Positions 28,952 through 38,513 are shown, numbered from the stretch's first letter. The stretch: 64,000 nt of DNA from JAMXLO01 sp963726125 (GCA_963726125.1 CAVSBG010000007.1:262645-326644), one strand, 5' to 3'. Program-made: numbers and translations. The notes: a model not told the origin generated them from the letters alone.

Positions 28952-30741
28952 ACGACATACCACTGCTGGAACTGCGCAACCTCTCGGTCCGCTTCCACAC
29001 GCCGGAGGGTATCGTTGATGCCGTCACAAGCGTCGATCTCGACGTACGACCAGGTGAGATCCACGGCCTGGTCGGCGAAAGCGGCAGCGGCAAGAGCGCG
29101 ACCTGCCTGGCGGTGATGGGACTACTCGGTCCGCGCGCCGAGGTCGCCGGTCATATCGGGTTCGCCGGCCAACACATCGGCGCCGACGCCTCATCGCTGC
29201 GCGGCCACGGCATCGGCATGATCTTCCAGGAGCCGCGCGCATCACTCGATCCGGTCTTCACCGTCGGTCATCAGTTATGTGAAGTGCTCGCACTGCATCG
29301 CCCCGAGCTGAGCGGCAGCAGGCGCGCCGTCGCCACCGAGGCCGCCATGCTGCTGCGCCAGGTTGGCTTGCCGGAACCGGAACGCCAGATGCGCGTCTAT
29401 CCGCACGAGCTGTCCGGCGGCATGGCGCAACGCGTCGCAATCGCTTTGGCACTCGCAGGAAAGCCGCGTCTGTTGCTCGCGGATGAGCCAACCACGGCAT
29501 TGGATGTCACCGTCCAGGCGCAGGTGCTCGACCTTCTGCTGCGCCTGCGCAATGAAGCAGGGCTGGCGGTCGTACTCGTCACCCACGATCTCGGCATCGT
29601 CGCCCAATACGCGGATCGCGTCAGCGTCATGCGCGCCGGCGAAGTGGTCGAGCAGGCAACCGTGCACAAGCTGTTCGCGCAACCCACACATGCCTATACG
29701 CGCCAACTGCTGGATGCCCTCCCGCGCGCAACGGACTCTGCCAACACCACCACGTCGGCGAAGAAACTGCTGCGCGTCGACGGACTGACACGGTCGTTCG
29801 CACAACGCCGCCGCTTGTTCCGCCGCACCACGCCAGGACTGCGCGCAGTAGACGGCGTGTCCTTCGACATCGCGCCCGGAGAAACGCTGGCACTCGTGGG
29901 CGAGAGCGGCTGCGGCAAATCCACCACCGCGCTGATGGTCGCCGGCCTGCTCGGCCGCACCGCCGGCCGCATCGAATTCGAGGGCCAGGAGCTTGCCGGC
30001 AACACAGCAACCCAACGCCGCGCACTGCGTCGCAAGTTGCAGATTGTGCTGCAGGATCCAGGAGAATCGCTGGATCCCAGATTGTCCTGCGGCACCCAGG
30101 TGGAAGAGCCGCTGCTGATCCACCGCGCCGGCGGCAATCGCGAACAGCGCCGCGACCTGGTGCGCGACACTCTGCGATCCGTTGGTCTCGAACCGTGGAT
30201 CATGGATCGCCGTCCGCACGAGATCAGCGGTGGCCAACGCCAGCGTGTCTCCCTCGCGCGTGCACTGGTGCTGCAACCACGCATGCTCGTGCTCGATGAA
30301 CCGACCTCCGCGCTCGACATGTCGATCCAGGCGCAGGTCATCGACCTGTTGATGCGCCTGCAACGGGAACGCCAACTGGCCTACCTGTTCATCAGCCACG
30401 ATCTGCGCACCGTGCAGCGGATCGCGCATCGCGTCGCAGTGGTCTATCTCGGGCGCATCGTCGAGCTGGCACCGCCCGCCCAGCTATTCGCCACGCCACG
30501 CCATCCCTACACGCAGGCGCTGCTCTCAGCCGTGCCGGAGCTCGATCCAACCCGGCGCGACCGGCATCGCATCCTGCTGCCCGGCGAGCCGCCCAATCCC
30601 ACCGCCATCGCCAACGGCTGCCGCTTCCGCCAACGCTGCCCCGTCGCACTGCCGCTATGCGCGCAATTGGACCCATCACTCAACGCAGCGAATGACGCCG
30701 ACCACCTCGTCGCTTGCCACGCCGCGCACGGAGCAGCGTGA
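28948..30741 (+). CDS. ABC transporter ATPase, fused DppD-DppF type
   Basis: A 597-residue double ATPase. Each half has a Walker A (GESGSGKSATC; GESGCGKSTTAL), a signature (LSGGMAQRVAIALAL; ISGGQRQRVSLARAL) and a Walker B (LLLADEPTTALD; MLVLDEPTSALD). The C-terminal RFRQRCPVALPLC is the cysteine motif of the oligopeptide ATPase tail. The start is the GTG at 28948, overlapping the preceding stop. The fused arrangement serves peptide, nickel or opine-type transporters; the substrate is unknown. Confidence 0.92.
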   Translation: MNDIPLLELRNLSVRFHTPEGIVDAVTSVDLDVRPGEIHGLVGESGSGKSATCLAVMGLLGPRAEVAGHIGFAGQHIGADASSLRGHGIGMIFQEPRASLDPVFTVGHQLCEVLALHRPELSGSRRAVATEAAMLLRQVGLPEPERQMRVYPHELSGGMAQRVAIALALAGKPRLLLADEPTTALDVTVQAQVLDLLLRLRNEAGLAVVLVTHDLGIVAQYADRVSVMRAGEVVEQATVHKLFAQPTHAYTRQLLDALPRATDSANTTTSAKKLLRVDGLTRSFAQRRRLFRRTTPGLRAVDGVSFDIAPGETLALVGESGCGKSTTALMVAGLLGRTAGRIEFEGQELAGNTATQRRALRRKLQIVLQDPGESLDPRLSCGTQVEEPLLIHRAGGNREQRRDLVRDTLRSVGLEPWIMDRRPHEISGGQRQRVSLARALVLQPRMLVLDEPTSALDMSIQAQVIDLLMRLQRERQLAYLFISHDLRTVQRIAHRVAVVYLGRIVELAPPAQLFATPRHPYTQALLSAVPELDPTRRDRHRILLPGEPPNPTAIANGCRFRQRCPVALPLCAQLDPSLNAANDADHLVACHAAHGAA

Positions 30742-31676
30742 TGACCCACGGCACCGTCTTCCTGCGCAAATGCCTGCGCGCCCTGCTCACCCTATGGATC
30801 GTCGTCAGCCTCACCTTCGTCGTGCTGCGAGGCGCCGGCGATCCCGCGCTGACCATCCTGGGCACCGACGCGACACCAGCAACGATCGCCAATTTCCATC
30901 AGCGCTGGGGTCTCGACCAGCCGCTGCCGGTGCAATACGCGCTGTATATACGCAACATCCTGCGCGGCGATTTCGGCACCTCGTTCCTCGACGGGCGTCC
31001 CGCCCTCACGGTGGTGGCCGAGCGGGTTCCCCGCACGCTACAGCTCAGCGGCCTTGGCCTGGTCCTGATGCTGTGTGTCGGCATTCCCGCCGGCGTCGTC
31101 GCAGCACTCAATCGCGGCCGCACGCTGGACCGCGCCATCGTCGCAGGCGCGGTCATGGGCCACAGCGTGCCGAGCTTCTTTCTCGCCATCCTGCTGATCC
31201 TGTTGTTCTCGGTCCGCTGGCGCCTGCTGCCGAGCGGCGGCGACCTGACCGCACAGTCCATCATCATGCCCGCCATCACGGTCGCCGCCGCAGGCACCGG
31301 CGTGATCGCCCGCTTCACGCGCGCCGCAATGCTGGACGCCCTCCACCAGCCCTTCGTACGCGCCATGCAGGCACGCGGCCTCACCTGGCCCAACGTGGTC
31401 CGAGCCCACGTAATGCCGAACGCCGCCATCCCAACCGTAACGATGATCGGCTTCCTTCTCGGCGGCCTCGTCGCCGGCGCCGTGATCACCGAGACCGTGT
31501 TCGCCTGGCCAGGCATCGGCCAGCTCATCGTCACGTCGGTTGCGCGGCGTGATCTCGCAGTGGTTCAGTGCATCGTGCTGTTGATCTCCAGCACCATGGT
31601 ACTCGCCAACCTGGCGGTCGATCTCCTCTACATCTGGCTGGATCCGCGCATGCGCACCCACGCGACCGACGCATGA
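30741..31676 (+). CDS. ABC transporter permease, DppB type
   Basis: Inner-membrane permease of 311 residues with about six helices and the N-terminal conserved block LRKCLRALLTLWIVVSLTFVV. The EAA-type loop AMQARGLTWPNVVRAHVMPN contacts the ATPase. The ATG at 30741 overlaps the previous stop (TGATG) and the downstream gene overlaps by 4 bp. Pairs with the DppC-type permease. Confidence 0.92.
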   Translation: MTHGTVFLRKCLRALLTLWIVVSLTFVVLRGAGDPALTILGTDATPATIANFHQRWGLDQPLPVQYALYIRNILRGDFGTSFLDGRPALTVVAERVPRTLQLSGLGLVLMLCVGIPAGVVAALNRGRTLDRAIVAGAVMGHSVPSFFLAILLILLFSVRWRLLPSGGDLTAQSIIMPAITVAAAGTGVIARFTRAAMLDALHQPFVRAMQARGLTWPNVVRAHVMPNAAIPTVTMIGFLLGGLVAGAVITETVFAWPGIGQLIVTSVARRDLAVVQCIVLLISSTMVLANLAVDLLYIWLDPRMRTHATDA

Positions 31677-32524
31677 GCCCCACGCTGGCTCGCGCGGTCC
31701 ATCGGCGATGGCCCACAGTGATCGTGCTCGCCTTCGCCTGGATAAGCCTTTGCATCGCCGCCGGCGCGTTCTCCGGCTGGCTGGCACCGGCCAACTACCA
31801 GGCGCTCGACCTGCGCGCGAGGCTCGCGCCACCAGTCCTGTTCGGCGGCACCTGGCATCATGTGCTCGGCACCGATGAGGTCGGCCACGACGTGTTCAGC
31901 CGCCTGCTGGCCTCGATCCGCGTCAGCCTGATGGTGGCCTTCGCCGGCACGGTCATCGGCTCCACCCTCGGCACCACGCTGGGCTTCCTCGCGGCGCATT
32001 TCCGCGGCTGGTTCGACGACCTTGTGATGATGCTGGCCGACGCCCAGGCCGCCATCCCGTTCATCATCGTGGCGCTGACCATCATAGCCTTCTTCGGCAC
32101 CTCCCTGACGCTGTTCGTCGTCGTCGTCGGGCTCTACGGCTGGCAGACCTACGCACGTCTGGCGCGCGCCATGGCGCTGACCACAACCCGCCGCAACTAC
32201 ATCCGCGCGGTCGTGGCCCTGGGCGCCAGCCCAACCCGGGTCTATCTGCGTCACGTGCTGCCCAATGCCGCGGGCGTCCTGATCGTCAACGCCACCATCG
32301 GCTTCCCCGAGGTGATCCTGCTGGAAACCGCGCTGAGCTTCCTCGGCCTCGGCATCCAGCCACCGCTCTCCAGCCTCGGCAGCATGCTGAGCTACGGGCG
32401 CAGCTACCTGGTCAATGCGTGGTGGATCGCCGTGCTGCCCGGTATCGTGCTGTCGCTCTGCACGCTCTCGGTCAGCCTGATCGGCGATTGGGTGCGCGAT
32501 CGCATGGACCCCACGCTGCGGTAG
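31673..32524 (+). CDS. ABC transporter permease, DppC type
   Basis: Second permease, 283 residues, with the signature HVLGTDEVGHDVFSRLL near the periplasmic start of the transmembrane domain and the EAA loop VALGASPTRVYLRHVLPN. The motif ETALSFLGLGIQPP near the C-terminus is diagnostic of the DppC group. The ATG at 31673 overlaps the DppB-type stop. Last gene of the operon. Confidence 0.92.
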   Translation: MSPTLARAVHRRWPTVIVLAFAWISLCIAAGAFSGWLAPANYQALDLRARLAPPVLFGGTWHHVLGTDEVGHDVFSRLLASIRVSLMVAFAGTVIGSTLGTTLGFLAAHFRGWFDDLVMMLADAQAAIPFIIVALTIIAFFGTSLTLFVVVVGLYGWQTYARLARAMALTTTRRNYIRAVVALGASPTRVYLRHVLPNAAGVLIVNATIGFPEVILLETALSFLGLGIQPPLSSLGSMLSYGRSYLVNAWWIAVLPGIVLSLCTLSVSLIGDWVRDRMDPTLR

Positions 32525-32745
32525 CTCACGCGCGCCAGATTCCGCTACCGCGTCGGCGGTGCATCGTTCACATGCGGGTGGGGCGACGCTTCAGGCTGGC
32601 GGAGCCGCCCCGCCAGAGGCAAAATGCCACGGCGCTGCTTTACAGATTGGACGATTGGCATGGCGACGACTTGCTACCACAACACAACTCGATCCAGCGA
32701 CCCCATCCAGCCCACGTGACACAGGTCGAACTGTCCCCAACCGCC

Positions 32746-33984
32746 ATGTCATCGGACTTTGCCAACCTGCCCATCCGGGAAGCCGCGTCCGAGGTCATCG
32801 ACATCGAGCACAGCGTCCCGCTCGACGGCGAGTTCGACGTCGCCTTGGGCGACACTTTCACCGGCGATGCCATCCGAGCGCGATACCAGCGACAGGAGCG
32901 CACCGCGACAATCTGCCACTACCGCCTGAATGATGTGACACTCGACGCATCGACGATGCTGCTGGTGCGCGGGCGCCGCCGCATTCCGGAAACGCGCTAC
33001 CTGGTCCCCGACGATGCCTATGCCGACATGTTGACCAAGCCGTTGCATCCCACCGAGATGGATCCCGCGGAACACTATGTCATCGGCATTAATCGCGCCG
33101 GTCATGACTACTACCACTGGATGGTGCAGGCCCTGCCGGCCATCGATGCCGGCATGCGCCGCGCCAACCATCGCCGGGTCACGCTGGTGCTGCCGCCGGC
33201 AATTCGACCGTTTCAGGAGGAGACCCTGCGCCTGCTGGGGTATCACGATCTGCCCCGGCTGATCCTCGACATATCCAGTCACTATCGCTTCGCCAGTGCT
33301 GAGTTCAGCGACTTCCTGGGTGATCGCATGCACCAGATGGTGTCCCGGACGGCGATGGCGACCTATCGGAGCCTGAGCCAGGTGGCCCCGTGGCTACCAG
33401 GTGCTGCCGAGGAGATCTATGTGGCGCGTACCGACGCTGGCGGTCGCGCAATGCAGAACGAGGCCGAACTGATCGAACTGCTGCAGCGCCAAGGGGTCCG
33501 CATCATCGTGGCCGGCACCCTGCCGGTCGTCGAGCAGATCGCCGCGTTTCGCGCCGCCCGTCTGGTCATCGGCCCCCACGGCGCCGGCCTCAGCAACCTC
33601 GTCTTCTGCCGGAGTGGCAGCTTCGTCTACGAACTGCTGCCGCGCAACTACCCGAACATCGCATTCAACCGCGTGGCCCAGGCTGCCGGGCTGAACTACG
33701 CGGCCGATCTGTTCGAGAGCGCCGGCGCCGGCAGTCCACACGAGCAGCCGTGGCGGATCGACATAGGTCGCGTGGCTGCGCGCCTGGACGCGATCAGGAC
33801 CAGGATCGCGGCGACACCCCGTATCGAGACCGCGATGGAGTTCCTCCGCCGGACCCAGACGGCGGAGCCGGGTGCAGCCCCGTCGGAACCGGCCGCCGAA
33901 CCTGAGCCGCCGCAACGCTCCTCCAGCTCCAAGCGACGGCTATGGCCGTGGCGCCGTCGCAAGCAAACCGCCGGCGACGGCTGA
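32746..33984 (+). CDS. Glycosyltransferase family 61-like protein
   Basis: About 412 residues with the GT61 (DUF563) pattern: GHDYYHWMVQALPAIDAG in the middle, EIYVARTDAGGRAMQNEAEL, and the C-terminal GPHGAGLSNLVFCRSGSFVYELLP. The family adds sugars to polysaccharides or proteins. The C-terminal 50 residues are Pro/Glu-rich then strongly basic (KRRLWPWRRRK). The start is uncertain: ATG 32746 is chosen, but GTG 32716 or ATG 32572 are possible. It is likely to act alone; the next gene is convergent. Confidence 0.8.
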   Translation: MSSDFANLPIREAASEVIDIEHSVPLDGEFDVALGDTFTGDAIRARYQRQERTATICHYRLNDVTLDASTMLLVRGRRRIPETRYLVPDDAYADMLTKPLHPTEMDPAEHYVIGINRAGHDYYHWMVQALPAIDAGMRRANHRRVTLVLPPAIRPFQEETLRLLGYHDLPRLILDISSHYRFASAEFSDFLGDRMHQMVSRTAMATYRSLSQVAPWLPGAAEEIYVARTDAGGRAMQNEAELIELLQRQGVRIIVAGTLPVVEQIAAFRAARLVIGPHGAGLSNLVFCRSGSFVYELLPRNYPNIAFNRVAQAAGLNYAADLFESAGAGSPHEQPWRIDIGRVAARLDAIRTRIAATPRIETAMEFLRRTQTAEPGAAPSEPAAEPEPPQRSSSSKRRLWPWRRRKQTAGDG

Positions 33985-34869
33985 TCATTCCCGGCTCAGC
34001 TTGCTCACCGCGCGGTCGAACTGCGCCAGATAGATGTTCTCGTCCGCATCCAGCCAGATACCGTGCACGTTGAACGCGCCGGCAAACGGTTCGTCCGCAC
34101 CAAATTGAGCCAGCTTCCGCCGCCCCTTGTCCCAGATCGACACGCCGTCGGCGCCGGCGACATAGCTGACCTCGCGGCCGAATGCGATGTCGCTCGGCAT
34201 CGTGAAGCCGGTCCACACGTCCAGCACCTCGCCGGTCGTCGCGAACAACTGGATGCGGTGATTCTCCCGGTCGCACACATACAGCGTGTCGTCGGCGTCC
34301 GCGGTGATGAAGTGCACCAGCGCGAACTGGCCCGGCCCGTCACCCGGCTCACCCCACGAGTGCTTCACCTCCCCGTCCGGCGAGAAGCAATGCACCTTCC
34401 GATTGCCATACCCGTCGGACACGAACATGTCGCCGTTCGACGCGAACGCCACGCCCGTAGGCATGTTGAACGGCTTGCCATACAGCGTCGGCGAGGGCCC
34501 ACCCGGTGTCCCCAGCGTCCGCAGCAACGTCCCGTCCGCTTCATGCTGCGTCACCGTGTGCTGACCGGTATCCGTGATCCAGATCCGCCCCGCGCGATCG
34601 ATCGTCATCCCATGCACGAAATTGGTAAACCGTCCCTCGCCCCACGACGTGATGAAGCGCCCCTCCGCGTCGAACACCATCACCGGATGCGCGCCACGGC
34701 ACAGCGTATACACATCGCCATTGGCGGCCACCGCTCCCTTGACGCTGGTACGGGGTGGCCCGGCCAGGGCGGCATCGCCAAACGTCCACCAGCGCGGCAA
34801 CTTCGCCCAATCGCGCTGGAACCGGTAGCGCCACGCCCCCGAGCCGATGGCAACCGCGTCGTTCGCCAT
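33985..34869 (-). CDS. NHL-repeat beta-propeller protein
   Basis: A 294-residue NHL-type propeller with repeated GxxxDxxGxIWITDTGxHxV units (MTIDRAGRIWITDTGQHTV, VAFASNGDMFVSDGYGNRKV, ITADADDTLYVCDRENHRIQ). This is the architecture of peptidylamidoglycolate-lyase-like and related calcium-bound propellers. No signal peptide is seen. Excellent ribosome-binding site GGGGAGG before the ATG. Function unknown beyond the fold; the 3' end abuts the GT61 gene. Confidence 0.82.
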   Translation of the reverse strand: MANDAVAIGSGAWRYRFQRDWAKLPRWWTFGDAALAGPPRTSVKGAVAANGDVYTLCRGAHPVMVFDAEGRFITSWGEGRFTNFVHGMTIDRAGRIWITDTGQHTVTQHEADGTLLRTLGTPGGPSPTLYGKPFNMPTGVAFASNGDMFVSDGYGNRKVHCFSPDGEVKHSWGEPGDGPGQFALVHFITADADDTLYVCDRENHRIQLFATTGEVLDVWTGFTMPSDIAFGREVSYVAGADGVSIWDKGRRKLAQFGADEPFAGAFNVHGIWLDADENIYLAQFDRAVSKLSRE

Positions 34870-34968
34870 GACCTGCCTCCCCTTTGCTGATCCGAACCCG
34901 GCGTCCGGTCTCGCAGGATGCCGCGCCGGAGTGCCAGTCGCAAAGGGTTCGTCGGCTCCCGCTCGCCC

Positions 34969-35190
34969 CTACGGCGTGTGTGGGTCAGGCCGTTGCTCCA
35001 AGTCGTCGAGGCACAGCATGGCGCGCGTCACCTGCTGCTGTGCGCTGATAACCTGATTGGCCTGCAGGATCACCTCACTGCGGATATCGCGCAGTTCGTT
35101 GTCCACACGGTCGAAGCCGGCCCGCGTCTCCAATCTGAGCGAGCCAACCTCACTTCGCAGCTCGCCAACCTCACGGTTCAGCCGCTCCAC
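34969..35190 (-). CDS. Small coiled-coil protein, possibly N-terminally interrupted
   Basis: From GTG 35190, 73 residues of heptad pattern (LNREVGELRSEVGSLRLE, VDNELRDIRSEV) predict a coiled coil. The frame is open further upstream as RVNRIADAIDGLAEQIKL but is stopped by a TAG at about 35261. An ATG with a Shine-Dalgarno-like region farther upstream would join only after one base is removed, giving a start MSSSSDARLVDFA, then the amber codon. So the gene may be longer and damaged. Confidence 0.45.
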   Translation of the reverse strand: MERLNREVGELRSEVGSLRLETRAGFDRVDNELRDIRSEVILQANQVISAQQQVTRAMLCLDDLEQRPDPHTP

Positions 35191-35334
35191 GTGATTGTTG
35201 GTCAGCTTGATCTGCTCGGCCAGCCCGTCGATCGCATCCGCGATCCGGTTGACCCGGGCCTAGGCAAAGTCGACCAGCCGTGCGTCGGAGGGAGGAACTC
35301 ATGGCCCGATCCTAACACACGGGGCGGAGCACGG

Positions 35335-36372
35335 TCACTCCGCCGCCTCAGCCTCCTCCGTCTCATCCGCGGTCGCCATCATGGCATTCGCCACCACCCC
35401 CGACTGATCGCGGATCCGCGTCTCGATCCCAGCCGCGATGTCCGGGTGATCGCGCAGGAACTGCTTGGCGTTCTCCCGCCCCTGCCCGATCCGCTGGCTA
35501 TCGCAGCTGAACCAGGCGCCCGACTTCTCCACCACGTTCGCCTTCACGCCGAGGTCGATCAGCTCGCCCACCTTGCTGATCCCCTCGCCGTAAATGATGT
35601 CGAACTCCACCTGGCGGAACGGCGGCGCCAGCTTGTTCTTCACCACCTTCACCCGCGTCTGGTTGCCCGTCACTTCGTCGCGGTCCTTGATCTGGCCAAT
35701 CCGCCGGATCTCCAGCCGCACCGAGGCGTAGAACTTCAGTGCATTTCCCCCCGTCGTGGTCTCCGGATTACCGAACATCACGCCGATCTTCATGCGGATC
35801 TGGTTGAGGAACACCAGCATCGTGTTGCTGCGCGACACACTGCCGGTAAGCTTCCGCAGTGCCTGGCTCATCAGCCGTGCATGCAGCCCCATGTGGCTGT
35901 CGCCCATCTCGCCTTCCAGCTCGGCCCGAGGCACCAGCGCGGCAACGCTGTCGATCACCACGACATCGACCGCTTCCGAGCGTACCAGCGTGTCGCAGAT
36001 CTCCAGCGCCTGCTCGCCCGCGTCCGGCTGGCTGATCAGCAGATTGTCCACATCCACCCCGAGCTTGCGGGCATAGATCGGATCGAGCGCATGTTCGGCG
36101 TCGATGAACGCGCAGGTGCCACCGCGCTTCTGCGCCTCCGCGATGGCGTGCAGCGCGAGCGTGGTCTTGCCGGAACTCTCCGGCCCATAGATCTCGATCA
36201 CCCGCCCGCGCGGCAGCCCCCCGACGCCCAGCGCCAGGTCGAGCCCCAGCGAGCCCGACGGGATCACCTCGATCTGCTGGTCCGGCCGTGCGCCCATGCG
36301 CATGATGGAACCTTTGCCAAAGGCACGCTCGATCTGCGCTACCGCGGCGTCCAGCGCCTTGCTCTTTTCCAT
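35335..36372 (-). CDS. recA: Recombinase A
   Basis: Central homologous-recombination and SOS protein, 345 residues. Walker A GPESSGKTT at about 63-71, FIDAEHALDP, the L1/L2 loops (ALRKLTGSVSRS; FGNPETTTGGNALKFY) and VKNKLAPPF are all intact. The ATG at 36372 follows GAGGAGG. The acidic tail ATADETEEAEAAE is typical. It is transcribed alone from a promoter with an SOS box 140 bp upstream. Confidence 0.97.
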   Translation of the reverse strand: MEKSKALDAAVAQIERAFGKGSIMRMGARPDQQIEVIPSGSLGLDLALGVGGLPRGRVIEIYGPESSGKTTLALHAIAEAQKRGGTCAFIDAEHALDPIYARKLGVDVDNLLISQPDAGEQALEICDTLVRSEAVDVVVIDSVAALVPRAELEGEMGDSHMGLHARLMSQALRKLTGSVSRSNTMLVFLNQIRMKIGVMFGNPETTTGGNALKFYASVRLEIRRIGQIKDRDEVTGNQTRVKVVKNKLAPPFRQVEFDIIYGEGISKVGELIDLGVKANVVEKSGAWFSCDSQRIGQGRENAKQFLRDHPDIAAGIETRIRDQSGVVANAMMATADETEEAEAAE

Positions 36373-36484
36373 CACGGCCTCCTCATTCTTGCGATTGCTG
36401 CGAGCTTGCAGTTGGACGACGTTGCCTTGGTCCGCGTTAATAATTTGCTTACGATTAGACCGGGTCGGCGTGGTGCCCGGTACA

Positions 36485-36530
36485 ATTGTATGCGTGATCT
36501 TCGAGTCCATGACAAGAACATAATGCGAAC
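36485..36530 (-). promoter_or_regulatory. recA promoter with alphaproteobacterial SOS box
   Basis: On the minus strand GTTC-GCATTAT-GTTC (36530-36516) is an exact match to the alphaproteobacterial LexA site GTTC-N7-GTTC. It is directly followed by TTGTCA (36515-36510, -35-like) and, after 19 bp, TACAAT (36490-36485, -10-like). LexA binding would cover the promoter. The leader before recA is about 105 bp. Confidence 0.8.
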
Positions 36531-36876
36531 AAGCGCTCCGGGAGTCAACCCTGCTGATGCGTGCCGTACACCCCGCCCCGATTCTCGCAAAACGGCCACG
36601 GTCGCAAATGCCGGATTCAACCTCAGCAGTGGCTGCGGCATCGACGTGTCACTCCCACGACCGTCATCGCCGGCCACCGTGCCAGCCATCCTAGCGCCAA
36701 AGTGCCGCGACCGATGGCCGGAACCGGGACAAGCCCGGCTTCGGCCCAGCTATGACAGATGAAGAACGATGGGAGCCTCGTATCCATGAAAGAAAACAGC
36801 ATGAGGCGAGCGGTGCGCGCCGGCTTCGACTACTACATGATCGACCACGAACACGGCGCCCGCCGGCGCAGTAATA
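36531..36876. other. Intergenic region with no convincing gene
   Basis: Between the recA promoter and repeat copy B. A plus-strand frame from 36786 reads MKENSMRRAVRAGFDYYMID then HEHGARR before entering the repeat. It looks like the start of a truncated protein (possibly an HpcH/HpaI-type aldolase), but the match is too short to assign. Confidence 0.4.
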
Positions 36877-37234
36877 CCAGTTCTCATGGTTGATGACCCA
36901 TAGCAAAACCAGCGAGCCTGTACTCGGCGTTGCCGACAACAGCGGAAACAGTAAAAAATCTTCAACCACAGATGCACGCAGATGAACGCAAATAACTCGG
37001 CTCCAGGGAAGCGCGGCTTGCCCGCTTTGAAACATTGTGTCCGGAACTATTTGCGTCCATCTGCGTGCATCTGTGGTTAAAAATCCTTACTTGCTGCGCA
37101 AGTCCGACTGCCAAACAAGTTGGCCGCGTTGCTCTCAGATCTTAATAATGACCACTGCGTCGTGCCGGATGTCATCGCCGGACCACGCCACAGACATGAC
37201 AAGTGGGCAGACGAGTTGGCTCAGTGAGCGTTGG
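36877..37234. repeat. Dispersed repeat, copy B (inverted relative to copy A)
   Basis: About 358 bp matching 8337-8640 in reverse complement. Its core is a near-perfect inverted repeat, CACAGATGCACGCAGATG (36966-36983) against CATCTGCGTGCATCTGTG (37059-37076), separated by about 75 bp. Copy B holds about 50 bp missing from copy A. No gene is inside. Confidence 0.8.
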
Positions 37235-37239
37235 TATAA

Positions 37240-37295
37240 GCGCGGGCTGGAGGGCAGCGTCAGCGAGGCCCGCCGGGCAGACTCCAGGCCCGCGC
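37240..37295. repeat. Long inverted repeat (structured element)
   Basis: GCGCGGGCTGGAG at 37240-37252 pairs with CTCCAGGCCCGCGC at 37282-37295 (one bulge), with a GC-rich insert. It begins only 5 bp after repeat copy B and ends 70 bp before the next gene. It may be a transcript terminator-like structure or part of the mobile repeat. Confidence 0.5.
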
Positions 37296-37364
37296 CTGCC
37301 CCAACGACAGCTAGAGGAAAATATACCTTGACTCTTTCACTGACTTGAAGTCAGTATATCAAAC

Positions 37365-38171
37365 ATGGAAGCCGACATACCCGCTCCAGCCTCGCCTCCC
37401 GATCCGCCACAGGATCACCCCGGCAAAACCGCGCCCACGCCCGAGTACATCGCTGCCGTCCTCTACGTCGTTGGCATCCTCCTCGGCTACGGCCGCCATC
37501 TCCTCGCCACCGTGCACCACCGCGCCGCCGCCCCGACATTCCCCTCCATCGCGGCCTGCTTCGGCACCGCCAACCTCTCGACAATCATCGCCCACCTCAA
37601 CCGCGGCATCCTCCGGGCCGCCGCACTCCAGCGCTTCCTGCTCGCGCGCGCCGCAACCGGCCGAGACATCAACATGGTGACCCGCCGCGTCCGCACCGAT
37701 GAAACACCGCCCGCGCCAGCAGACCCCCAAGCCGAGCAACCGTTGGACCAGCCAGCCGAGCCCAAAGCCGCGCCACGCCCGTCGCTGCCCCCCGGCCACG
37801 ACGACCCCGAACTCTTCATGCCCACACCGGAGGATCTCGATCGTCAGGTACGCCGCCGCGCCGTCGGCCGCACCGTCACCGAGATCTGCCGCGATCTCGC
37901 CGTCGTACCCGGCTTCTGCACCAGCGAGTTCTGGAACGGAATATTCGAGATCATGCACTACTTCGGCGGCAACGTTGCCACCCTGATGCGGGAGAAGACC
38001 CACCGCGAGCAAACCTTCATTCAGGAGCAGGACAAGAAACTCGGCAGCACTTTGGACTGGTTGCATCTGAAACGAGACGAGATGCGCCAGGTCCTCGGCT
38101 TCTTCATCGGCGAACCACCGATCGATCCATTCTGCGACCCCACCGAACCACTGGCCACCGGCCCCCCCTGA
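37365..38171 (+). CDS. Hypothetical protein, 268 residues
   Basis: An unrecognised protein. A Pro-rich N-terminus precedes a hydrophobic segment (EYIAAVLYVVGILLGYGRHL), a His/Ala-rich middle, a Pro/Glu linker and a helical, charged C-terminal half (MREKTHREQTFIQEQDKKLG, LDWLHLKRDEMRQVLGFF). It looks like a cytoplasmic protein with one amphipathic helix. Coding potential is good (long frame, consistent GC-rich third positions). No neighbour suggests a role. Confidence 0.6.
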   Translation: MEADIPAPASPPDPPQDHPGKTAPTPEYIAAVLYVVGILLGYGRHLLATVHHRAAAPTFPSIAACFGTANLSTIIAHLNRGILRAAALQRFLLARAATGRDINMVTRRVRTDETPPAPADPQAEQPLDQPAEPKAAPRPSLPPGHDDPELFMPTPEDLDRQVRRRAVGRTVTEICRDLAVVPGFCTSEFWNGIFEIMHYFGGNVATLMREKTHREQTFIQEQDKKLGSTLDWLHLKRDEMRQVLGFFIGEPPIDPFCDPTEPLATGPP

Positions 38172-38250
38172 TCCATGGAACGCCATGACGCTGACGCACG
38201 GGGGCGGCACAAATCCAACCCCGCCCTCCCGATTCGCCCCGTCGCGAACC

Positions 38251-38274
38251 CCTCTCCCGCGCAAGCGGGGGAGG
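38251..38274. repeat. GC-rich palindromic element
   Basis: CCTCTCCCGC-GCAA-GCGGGGGAGG: 10-bp arms with one mismatch around a 4-nt loop, followed by more G-rich sequence. It lies in the 340-bp space between the hypothetical gene and gfa, which holds no other obvious feature besides the gfa ribosome-binding site (GGAGG about 9 nt before 38514). Short elements of this kind are common repeats in such genomes. Confidence 0.5.
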
Positions 38275-38513
38275 CAGGGAGGGGGTGAAGCTGCCTAGGC
38301 TCCGCCCTACCAAGAACAACCACTGAACTCCCGACCCACCTCGTTCCGATCCTCCAATCCCCGCCAGTCCACAACCCCGCGGATTTGCCCTCGCCCCTCC
38401 ACGGCAGTAGCATCAAACACACCGCAGAAGCATGAAGTGCGGACGCTGCGGCCAAGCCATGGCCGATCGCAACGATCAAGCCAGGCAGCCGAAAACCAGG
38501 GAGGGCAAGCAAC

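Noticed and set aside
36786..36890. Truncated HpcH/HpaI-type aldolase
   Set aside because: Only about 25 residues (GFDYYMID, HEHGAR) resemble such a protein, too few to support a call.
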